The notes beneath the pieces were generated by a model. It searched no databases. It was not told the origin of the DNA and saw only the letters and a list, made by a program, of their open reading frames with translations. From positions 19,842,001 through 19,902,000 of the forward strand of contig OU612073.1 of assembly GCA_914767715.1 (NCBI GenBank): DNA of 60,000 nucleotides, in the 5' to 3' direction. The translations under genes were made by a program, and so were the position numbers. Origin of the DNA: Membranipora membranacea. Lineage: Eukaryota; Bryozoa; Gymnolaemata; Cheilostomatida; Membraniporidae. Below, one piece after another: positions 13,229 to 22,933 of this stretch. Position 1 is the first letter of the stretch. The number at the start of each line of letters is the position of its first letter.

Positions 13229-13738
13229 GGGGATTCCCATGATTGACTTAAAGTTGTTTTAAAAATTATCAAAGTCTAGAGTCTGAACTAACGAACTAAC
13301 GCACTAACACTGAATATTTAATTAGCAATATAGATATCAAGGGCGCGAATTCACCTAATTACAAATTCCGATGATTTATTGGTTTTCCCAATTGTACTTA
13401 TACATTTGGAATTCCCAGTAATGGTTTACCAATTTGAAGGGGATTCCCATTGGCCTATAGCAATTTAATACATTTTGTACAGTTTGCACAGCCCATGACT
13501 ACCAATTATTTATTGGCTTTGTAGGTTCGCAGTGCAGTTGTTGTTGATTACTTAGTGATAACAGGCAAAAGCGCGACCTGTTCAACTGTAATAAAATTGA
13601 TTATTAATAATCAATGTAAAATCCAATACCAGTTGAGAGCTACTGTGTATGGGATTTTACACTGATTATTTATAATCAATTTTATTACAGTGGAACAGGT
13701 CGCGCATTTGTCTGTTAAACAAGTCAATGGGGATTCCC
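13229..13738 (+). promoter_or_regulatory. Cluster of kappa-B-like sites upstream of the G-x3 protein gene
   Basis: The 10-mer GGGGATTCCC, which fits the Rel/NF-kappa-B consensus GGGRNYYYCC, occurs at 13229-13238, 13439-13448 and 13729-13738, all in the same orientation. A near match (TGGAATTCCC) lies at 13407-13416. The last perfect site is about 107 bases before the proposed start codon. The first two share flanks (AATTTG before, AT after), so a degenerate local repeat is an alternative explanation. Confidence 0.45.
13559..13717. mobile_element. Foldback MITE with long inverted arms and TA flanks
   Basis: Two arms of about 65 bp are near-perfect reverse complements (13561-13624 and 13650-13715), separated by about 25 bases. 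Terminal sequence is ACAGGCAAAAGCGCGACCTG on the left and its near complement on the right. Both ends abut TA, the duplication expected of Tc1/mariner-type insertion. It lies about 130 bases upstream of the proposed start of the G-x3 protein gene, between two kappa-B-like sites. Confidence 0.85.
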
Positions 13739-13844
13739 CTCTATTCTTACATCAACTATTGCATAGACCTAATCATCAGTCTCAGAGCACTGAACAACTG
13801 GAACAACATACGTAAGGCTGGTGAACTGAGGAATCTGAGTAGGC

Positions 13845-15816
13845 ATGGCAGGAGATCTGACAGGTATGGTTTGGTGCTTGATATAATCAAATTAATATTT
13901 TAATTGGCATGCCCTAAGGTGCGTTACAATGTGGGAAGGATTGACTATGGTAATCTTGTACATGCGCAAGTAATCCTAAAGCTTTTACAAGTATAGGGTC
14001 CCATGCTCTCTCTTTGGTATACGAGTACGGCCTGCATCGGCTTCCTCCAGGATTATGATGCTCTGAGCGAGGGAGCTCATAGGTGAGCTCATAGCCAGCA
14101 CACTGGTTTTTGGGCAAACTAGTGATCTCTCTTGTGTTTGAGATGCTTGTTGAGGTTATCTTGGTTGATGGAATATAGGCTAAGATGAGGATACCTGTTT
14201 ATTGCAATCATGCACCAATGACAGGATAAAGTTGTATGAGGCACTCACTTACACACAAAACAACTGTATCACAATACAAATTATTTATTCACAATACCGA
14301 TTTATGAATACCTACCGAGAGCTTGAAGTCCAATATCATGGTAGGATTTGATGGTTGGTTTGATACAGTGAATGGTTTTGAGTGTACTTGAGAAGACCTT
14401 AAAACAGTAGCCTTGTCACACAGCTACTTTTTAGCCTGGTAACAAGGCTATCAAAACAGTGCTCAGCTCTGGGCATGAGCTGATCTCTGCAAAATTGACT
14501 CTCGGAATTCCGAAGCCATCTGATTGGCTACCTGCTCTGGTGGCGCGCTCTCAAATGCGTGCGGAATTGTTAGAAAGAGTTATCTTCTATTGTCACTATT
14601 AGCTAAATTTTACTGGTAGTTAATGTAGGGGGATCCTTTTTCCCCAGACCAAAATTGCAATCAGAACCCAAACTAAACTCATTGTTCTTGCACATGCACA
14701 AATTCAAGTCACGCATGATGCATACTTAACCTTACGACACCTTCTTTGTGGTAATGATAGCCTAGTTTATCAGTGATTTATATGCCCAGTCAGATCACGA
14801 GAGTCAGTATGGTGCTGTACTTGTTGTCTCTGGCTGAAACCTTGTGTGCTGTGTGGTCTACTTTGCGACAGCTGTAGCATGTACTTCACATTCCTACAAC
14901 AATCATGTCTGTATGTAAAACCAAAGATTATTAATAAAGTATGGGATGAAAAGATGAGAATCAAAGTGATGATTATAAACGATTGTAGATTGCAGATGTG
15001 TGGGTATGAGTTTGGTGGTCAAATATGCTAAAATAATAATAATATTACTTGATTGACATAAAATTCCCATTACCATAAATATATTATCTTTTGCAGTAAA
15101 ACTCCCGACTGGTGAATTTTTGGATAAGCTGCCTCTAGGTATCGGCAAATGGGTCAGGTCCGTTCTCTCGTTTATACAAGGAGGAGGACATCCGAGCTGC
15201 GATGAGATGAGAGAGCTTGGGCGAGGTGAAGGGTACATTCTGGGTCACCAGGCTGGACTTGAACTTGGAAGATCTGACTCAACTCAAGGTTATGAGAGAG
15301 GCCAAGAGCATGGCCTTGAGCTTGGGAGGCTGAAGGGTTTTATAGAGGGAAGAGCAGAGGGCTTCTCTGCGGGTCTAGTTCAGGGTAATCATACAGGCTA
15401 TCTCGAAGGTCACCACAGGGGGTTTTTGGACGGATGTACCGAAGGATACTGGAATGGAATCTTCACCCTTGGTGAGCAATCAACATACATCTGACTCAAA
15501 CAACACAAACCAATAAATGTGATAGATGTAGTGAACATAAAGCTATCCTTTGTCTCATGAGAATCTCGAAAAGCTTTGTTCATGTTACAAGTCATTGTTA
15601 TTCCAATAACATCATCATTATTTTGCAGGTATTGCGATACTACTTGTCATGGCAGCTGTACTGGTTATAGTTTGGATTTGGATTTTTCAATCTCAATACT
15701 ACAATTACAAACAGCAAAAGCTTAGGGCAAAAGTTGATCAACACAAACAGCGGAAACCTGAACGAGAAGACACAACTTCATCACCCTCAGTACAGGGACA
15801 TGAGCATTTAGACTGA
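13845..15816 (+). CDS. Single-pass membrane protein with a long G-x3 repeat domain
   Basis: Exons 13845-13863, 15097-15471 and 15629-15816 give 193 residues with consistent phase-1 introns; exon 1 encodes only MAGDLT and is the least certain part. Residues about 48-132 form a run in which glycine recurs every fourth residue: five glycines, a six-residue break, then about fifteen more (for example GYLEGHHRGFLDGCTEG). A hydrophobic segment follows (IAILLVMAAVLVIVWIWIF, about 133-151), then a basic, glutamine-rich tail ending SVQGHEHLD. There is no N-terminal signal peptide, so orientation is uncertain. Short G-x3 arrays are known in Yae1/Lto1 ('deca-GX3') and bacterial FliH, where they form helices; I know of none fused to a membrane helix at this length. 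No enzyme motif. Function unknown. Confidence 0.75.
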
Positions 15817-17098
15817 GGACAAAACCTTTCCAAGTTAATTGTGCATGCAAATAATATATTGTTAAAACATCATGGTTTATACACCTCTTATTCCCTCATC
15901 TACAGTTATGTATAGTACAATGTCAGTGACTCTTGACCTTACCGCTGCACAAAGCTTTCTGGTTTCAGTAATAGGCCTATATAATATGTGTATTCACAGA
16001 CATAGAACAAATACGCATTCTCTCGTAGATTTTTACCTGATGCTTCGAAGTAAACTATTAATTGATTTGGAGACTTATGATTAATTTAGAAACTATCAAT
16101 TGATTTAGAGACTATGAATAATTGTTTATAATTATTTAGATTTAGAGGTTTACGGTTATGACCACTGATCATTATATATATGCATGGATCAGTGGAATAT
16201 ATCTAACTCTCCACAAGCACATTAAATTTAATGTTTGGTAAAGAGAATGTATTTCTTTTATTGGATTTGTCCAACCGTTCACTTGTAAAACTTTTATAAA
16301 GCACCTTGCCTGAGTTTCAGAAGGTTGTTACTGGGACGTCATTCATATTGTAACATAAAAGCTCCAGATTTTAGCTAGACCCTATTACGGATACAAAGTT
16401 GTATACTGAGGGACCTGCGTTATTATGTACCAGCACTAATCCTTGAATTTATATCATTGGTTATTACTGGTTATTACATCATGCAACTCTAAAGTCTAAA
16501 GTAGTCTATGAGGAGAGGGATCCATACAATTGTAGCACTAGTATATCTGATTATCAATGAGTGAGCCAATGAGTGTAGCCAGATTCCATGGACTAATCAT
16601 CATTATGGTGTACAATAATCCATCTATGTATCATGATTTTCTTTGAACTCATCCAATGAGAGAAACTCTTTCAAATATATCAGTATTATCTTTTAATCAA
16701 GCTGATAATCAGGTGTGGCATCAGGGAGTTTGGGATAAACTCCCTGATGGCATTGAGTTTATACTCTGAGTCGTCTTTCTATGATTAAGTAGAGGATAAC
16801 TCCATGTTAAACCCGAAAAGGAAAGAGTGCTGAAGAATAATATGGTGTAATCAAGCACAACACAGATGAAATTTCTTATTTATATTGTAAATGACAAATA
16901 AAGAAGAGATGATAAGTATATGATCAATAAATAATTGTAAAATAAATACAAAAATATAAAAATATGCATTATATGTAATATGTATATATATTTATTGGAC
17001 ATGAATACAATTTGGAGGGAGTTGAGAATAGAGTTCACTTTCTGTGCTCACAAAAAGATGTGAATCAATACAAAAATTGCTGGTGCAAATAAATAGCA
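15817..17098. other. Intergenic stretch between convergent genes
   Basis: Lies between the 3' ends of the G-x3 gene (+) and the secreted-protein gene (-). No exon recognised. It contains a perfect 13-bp-arm hairpin at 16719-16749 and an AT-rich tract around 16860-17000. Confidence 0.4.
16719..16749. repeat. Perfect short hairpin
   Basis: CATCAGGGAGTTT and its exact complement AAACTCCCTGATG flank a five-base loop. It lies about 900 bases past the stop of the G-x3 gene and 350 bases past the stop of the opposing gene. Role unknown; it may be a repeat relic. Confidence 0.7.
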
Positions 17099-18429
17099 TC
17101 AACCTGCGAGAGGTGGATTCCCTATCACTCCAAGACTTCCTGAAATTACAGAATGCAAAACATGATTCATCTTTAAAAATACTGTTAAAGCCTCGGAGAG
17201 GAATAAACTGTGATTGATGATAAACTCAAAGAAAATATTATTAGGATAATATGTGTATTAGGACGGCTTGCTGTGTTTGTGTTAGTTTGTGTTAGTTTGT
17301 GTGATAGATGGCACAGTACTAATAGCATTATAGCTCACACTCTCTGTAAAGGTTTTGTTAGCATTGTAAGACTCAGTAGTAGAAGGAGAAGTTATCTTAC
17401 TTTGTGGACATCCTGAGGGTCCATAGCTGAGTACTCTAGAGTCAGTACAGGTACATGATCCGTCATCGTTACATAATCCACTACAGTTCTTTCTCTCACA
17501 TGGCGCTGTAAAGTAATAATATAATCATAATAGCAGTTACTGGTAGAATTGGTGTATAAGTACATCCACATCCCTATCTGTATGCTTTGAATGAGGTTCA
17601 TTTTTGGTCCAGATGGACTTACTGACGGTCTGTGCTGGATTGTCATGAACGGGTGGAGATTTTGTTTGATGGATGGGCAGAAAATATTTGGCCAGAAGTC
17701 TTTAGTAGACATTAAGGCATGGATGGACAGACTATTTGTAAATGGACAGGCGGAGCAGGTGTTACCTGCCTATGATATCCTAGGCCAGGAAATTTTGTTT
17801 AATCTCACTTGATAACAAGGAAATCTAAAGATAGACAGAAAGATGGAGATTTGGCGAATGTAGCCCAATGAACTGACACGAACAGGAAGGGGCAATAATG
17901 TGTTGTCAGCTGCACATATATGGTATTCATAATATTCCAGGGGATTTTCTGGAAACGGCATAGAAATATAAGCTTCTTTGTGAAATAAACATGTGATAAA
18001 CTTACGTAGACACATTTTGCATGTATTTCCTGGCAGCATAAAAAAGTCATCAGGGCATTCTTTCTCCACATCACTCTCAGGGCAGGGAGATTCAGTAGTT
18101 ACCACCGTAGATGAACTTCCAGTCTCTGTAGTGTGATCTTCGCCACCATCTTTCCCCTTTTCCTCCTCCTGTTCTTTTTCATCACCAAACCTAGATACCT
18201 TCTGTGAGAAAAAAATGAAAATTTAGTGGTGTGAAGTTGTATGAAAATCAAACTTTCAACCTGAGTTCCAACCTGATGGGACATGAAGGCAACAAATCGA
18301 ACACAAAGGTAATTTGTCGTATATATATATATGCTGCCTTTGCCTAATACTCGGTACCAGGATGATTCAGAATTTGAAAAAAAGTGCGTATGAAAATATA
18401 ACATAATTAGAATAATTCTGTTTTGCTGC

Positions 18430-18474
<45 letters not shown>

Positions 18475-18875
18475 TTACATATTACAACAAGAAATTGTAA
18501 GAAAACCACATTATGCATATTTGGTACTTACTATGGATATGTCGATGTCAATTGCTTGAGAGTAATCATCTCCTGTGTACTTCTGCAACAAATATTCAAC
18601 ATGGATTTAGTTGAAAGAGAACTTTTACTTTTGAGTTTATGGACAAGGAAAAGTAAAAAGTAAAAAAGGATTGACACAAAGAATGGCAGAGTATGAATAT
18701 TTGAATGTTGTATTACACAACAAGCGGTTTTGTCAATTGAAACAGAAAAAAATGCAGCTGCAAATCAATCAGTCATCATTGCAACACTTACCTTTATCAC
18801 ATGCCTGCTGTCAGCAACAGGTAATCTGCTCACTGTCATCAGAATAAGAGCTAACACAATGACATTACAATTCAT
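17099..18875 (-). CDS. Small secreted cysteine-rich protein
   Basis: Five exons on the minus strand: 18792-18875, 18532-18582, 18006-18201, 17401-17505 and 17099-17139. They give 158 residues with every splice phase consistent. Residues 1-23 form a signal peptide (MNCNVIVLALILMTVSRLPV, then ADS). Next comes an acidic, lysine-rich and threonine/serine-rich stretch (about 46-85) that could be O-glycosylated. A C-terminal module follows with ten cysteines (CPESDVEKEC..CKMC..CERKNCSGLCNDDGSCTC..GC). The GLCNDDGSCTC part resembles an EGF or knottin loop but does not match a family I can name. The protein ends with a glycine/proline-rich tail. A TATA box sits about 105 bases upstream of the start codon. 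Likely an extracellular or granule protein; no function claimed. Confidence 0.8.
18434..18468. repeat. (TA)n microsatellite
   Basis: About 17 TA units within an intron of the secreted-protein gene. Confidence 0.98.
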
Positions 18876-18980
18876 TTTCAATCTATAGATGTTGATAAAA
18901 TTTTTGGAAAACTGATATTGTTTTACAAACTCAAGATGCTCTCCGTTGGAAATTGTGAATATTTCTGGTGAAGCTTGTAC

Positions 18981-18987
18981 ATTTATA
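18981..18987 (-). promoter_or_regulatory. TATA box of the secreted-protein gene
   Basis: GGGTATAAATGTAC on the minus strand, about 105 bases upstream of the start codon, leaves room for transcription to begin near 18950 and a 5' UTR of about 75 bases. Confidence 0.6.
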
Positions 18988-18989
18988 CC

Positions 18990-19890
18990 CTTTCCTAGTA
19001 ATGGGCTCTAGTATGTGGCTTTTGATTGGCGCACACACAATTTTGTCTCAATATATCACACCTACAATTTATTAGCATCAATTAACTATTGCCACACTGA
19101 TCTCCATGTCAACAGGAACGACAATTATCGAGGAAAATCCTATCAAGTCTTCATTGAGCAATGCATTCCAAATACATAAAACAGATATGTCTCATTAAAT
19201 AATCTAAATGGAATGGTTGCCTGCAAATCAGTGATTTACGAACTTTTTTAGATGAATTGGTGAAATTGCACAATCACAAAAGTAGAGGTATCAATAGCTA
19301 GATTAACGATGCAATCACACTTATTTAATAATTCTCAGAAATTTTATGAGAATTATTTAGGTTTTTACCTCACAAATTACATTATAAAACTGGCTACATA
19401 CAGTTATTGCCACATTTCCGTTCATCACGCTTGAGTGACAGCAGTGTTATTTTAGACCGATTACCACGTCATCTAATTCATTGATACTTGATACAGCAGA
19501 CAACTAGGCTAAGCTAGATTAAACAAGCTAGGCTAGCTTCGAATTTAGTTCCTTTCACTGCCTAAAAAAATTCATAGCAGCAAACTTTTGCAATTGCTGA
19601 TTCATCGGTGGTTTCCTCATACACAAAGTCATCAGAGGTAGCAATATCACCGACTCAACTCATGTTAGAGGAAGTTGGGTCATAAAAATTGTTTCCTTGT
19701 AGTGGGTGATTCCTTTGCCAAAAACTATTATCTGATATTCCTATTTTTAGGACTAGCTCTAGCTTATACAACAAACGGTGATGGTAAAGGCCATGCCCTG
19801 ATCCTGAGATAAAGAGCAGACACTTATCTTTTCGGAAATTAGATAAACAAATTTGATGTTTTTATTGTAATTATTTGATTATAGGCTTAC
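18990..19890. other. Upstream region of the secreted-protein gene
   Basis: No exon or repeat recognised. It presumably carries distal regulatory sequence; nothing specific is visible. Confidence 0.35.
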
Positions 19891-19892
19891 AT

Positions 19893-20029
19893 ATGGATGT
19901 ATGTAGACCAAGTTTGTTCCAATTGCCTGCATTCCTGTTGCTCCCTTCAACTGATCACGTGCATGCAACCAGTGGATCGGGGCAACTCGGAATGCAGGCA
20001 TATGGACCAAACATGGTCTAGGATGTATG
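19893..20029. mobile_element. Palindromic MITE, family A copy 1
   Basis: The left half (TAGACCAAGTTTGTTCC..GCCTGCATTCC) is mirrored by the right half (GGAATGCAGGC..GGACCAAACATGGTCTA). The whole element matches 55291-55431 in the same arrangement. Non-coding; a non-autonomous DNA transposon by structure. Confidence 0.8.
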
Positions 20030-21173
20030 GGGTGTGCGGCAAAATGGATTACCGTCCATCTTTATTTTAACGCAGTCCAGTGGAAGGTCCTCGCTGAATG
20101 CAGGATGGAAATGGACCAACACACTTTTTTTAAGGGACAGAGAATATTTGTTTTGACTCAGTATAAAAGAGGTCATCATTGATGATTGACATCATCTAAC
20201 CACAACGGAATCGAAAATATCAATTTTTGTGAGCAGTAAAATTTATTGCAAGTCAGTTGGGCCAGCAATGCTGCTTGTTGGCTTTTGAAGTAATTAAAAT
20301 CAACCATTTGATGTGACTTCTGAGATTATAAAAACACACTGTTTCCTTTGATCAATAAAGTTCACAAACACAATTTCAAGCCACAAGTTTAGCTGGAATT
20401 TTGTACACAATTGCTGCCAAACAGATATCGCAGAGTAAGGATATATCCTTACTATGTGTAGATATATTGCCAAAGCTATATATAATTATAACTATCATTA
20501 ATTTCTGACAAGTCCATTAACTTGCTCGGAAAACTGATGGATTATTTTGTGCTGGGATGCCTCATGTGAAAATTTAGACTGGTACTCACCGAAGGTCCTA
20601 CAAGTAAAGGGTAAACCTGCAGTTACTTTGCCTGCTACTATCATTACACATGTTTTTGTGGTGCATCCTCAAATTTTCAAATTCAAATTCTGTTGTTGGA
20701 AATTTTCAGGGATTTTTGGAATGGCTAATCTGACAAATTATCAATTGGCAACCTGTGCTGAGAATACCTTGTTATATTAGTCATGGCCTTGGATGCTCTA
20801 TAAAAATTGAATAATTGATAACAGAAAGAATAGAAGCAAGCAAAGCGAACACTTCCTTCTAGATATTATTTGACATATAAGAATAGCCATTGCATTACAC
20901 GATCAATGAAATATTTGGAAGATGCTTCATAATAAATAAAAGCCTTGACAAACAAGATGAACAGGTGGTTGATAACTGTTTTTCCAACCTTAAGCGTAAA
21001 AATTATGATTAATGTAGGTTATAAATGTTTCAGTACAATGTAGATATTTCAATATTGTATGTGTAATAGTTCAATGATGCGTAATGATGTCATAAGAATT
21101 TGATCGGTGAGAGCAATAGGAAATTGGAGCAAAACAAGAATATTCCAATAATATTGAGCAATTGGTTACTAAC

Positions 21174-21402
21174 ACAGGCCCGTAGTTTAAGGGGAGGCAG
21201 GGAGGCCCTAGCAAGCTGAATGAGGTGGTCAAATACAGACTAATTGAATAATCCATGTCATAAACAGCTCCTTCAGGATTTCCTTTTGCTATTTATATAA
21301 CCTAACTTGCTTTAGTGAGGTTGCAGCACCCCTCCTAGTGATGTTTTAGACTGGCCTCGAATCTCTGCCTCCCCTGCCAATTTTACTAAACTAAGGCCCT
21401 GT
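21174..21402. mobile_element. Candidate MITE with 16-bp terminal inverted repeats
   Basis: The left end ACAGGCCCGTAGTTTA and the complement of the right end ACAGGGCCTTAGTTTA agree at 14 of 16 positions. GGGGAGGCAGGG-like sequence next to each end extends the symmetry. No coding capacity. Confidence 0.45.
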
Positions 21403-21639
21403 AACATAATGATATAATAGAAACCAGACTGTGTTCAAAGCACTGTAGAATCTGGTGAGAAAATATGAAATGGTCGGACATGATGTTTTTTTAAGTGGAC
21501 ACATAAAGTTTTGAAGCATGAAAACACATAGCCAGCATTCCCAACGAAAGTATAGCCTTGGTGTACCCTTATTTGTGATATTGATAAAAAAAAGCATCGG
21601 CAGTCACAGTTATCTTATATCACCTTGAAGACTCTACAC

Positions 21640-21842
21640 TTAATGTGGCTATTTAAGGTAGAGATACGGGGAGGGGTCAGCAAATGTTCACCATAGGAAA
21701 GCTGCTGCTTTAACACCCAGCCCGCACCCAGCCTATGAAAGAACACACAGGTGTTGCTACTTCAGTCATGAGCATCATGACTGAAGTAGCAACACCTGTG
21801 TGTTCTTTCATAGGCTGGGAGTTAAATAGCCACATATTAGTA
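21640..21842. repeat. Foldback element with perfect 45-bp inner arms
   Basis: 21727-21771 and 21775-21819 are exact reverse complements separated by GCA. Outside these, TAATGTGGCTATTTAA (21641-21656) is mirrored by TTAAATAGCCACATATTA near 21822-21840. This gives an outer inverted repeat of about 200 bp with an asymmetric left insert. The lack of any mismatch in the inner arms implies recent origin or ongoing conversion. Confidence 0.9.
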
Positions 21843-22933
21843 GGTTTCTCAGCAGGAAATTAAATCAAGGGTAAGAATCATACTTTCCATCGTTGTCATG
21901 AATTTAGAAGGGTCACTTTCTCAATTGCGGCAGAATAGATATGAGTATTAAATATTCTAAACTTTACAAGATGTAATATAGCTAGCTACAGATTTCAGCA
22001 TTGTATCGTATTGATGCTGCATGATTCCTGCAATAAAGTCGATCAATTTATTTTTATAACTGCTACAATATAGAGCTAATCAACCTCAAGTCCACAGTTT
22101 TTGGAAAAAAACATGTAAGCCTTAAATATCGAAACTTGTAAAGCATTCGACATCAGAGCATAAATTTTGGTTGAAAACCAACCTGAGGCCTTCTTGGAGT
22201 TGTTTTATTCTTTTACAGAGAAACACAACTCACAGAAGTGAGCTTAGCTTATTTTTTCATAAGTCTGATGCGATGGTTTGTTTTCAACCTTTGTCTGCTT
22301 TGTGACAAGAAGAGGGAGCTGAAAATACACTCCAACAATTCTGAAAGTGCCGCATATCCATCAACAAGACAACTAGAATGAACATTTTACCTATTTTATT
22401 AATATCATACAACTCCTACTTTCGCTACAGCTGTGGATCTGGTAGAAAAATGATGGATTATGAAGAGTTTGAAACTCTGGCTAAGTAAAATGGAAATATA
22501 TATCTTTAAATACTCTATAGATGGTTATATAAATATATATACAAAATAGAAAATATATAAAATCAAAACAAAAAGAAGTGTTTCCGAGTTTAACTTTCTA
22601 TGTATTATTTACAACAAGCAACTGAAAACTAAACTTAGAATGATATTGACACATCTACAACTACTTTGTATGTATGACAATGGGACCTAGATCAGATAAT
22701 TGACGAGCAAGTTAAATAAAATGTTACATAACACTCAGGTAGAGCAGCTGGCGATATATATGAAGGCGAATTATCTACACCAAAAATAAACCACTAAAAG
22801 CCAGCCAATATTAATATAATTGCTAGTGTGATACAAAAATATATATACAAAATATTAAAGCCCGCATACATGTGAGATAAGTTCTCACGGTACTTAAACG
22901 TTCTGTTGATGTCACAACACAAGTATATCACAT

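Larger units (their letters stand above)
20030..22933. other. Intergenic stretch downstream of the zinc finger gene
   Basis: No gene recognised; small open frames at 20547-20780 and 21391-21597 have no domain. It contains a 20-bp perfect palindrome (AGTAAGGATATATCCTTACT, 20434-20453), a candidate MITE at 21174-21402, and a long perfect foldback at 21727-21819. The last part is probably the zinc finger gene's 3' UTR. Confidence 0.4.

Noticed and set aside
14846-15031. Alternative first exon of the G-x3 gene
   Set aside because: No donor in a phase compatible with the exon at 15097; the small exon at 13845-13863 fits with a good GTATGG donor.
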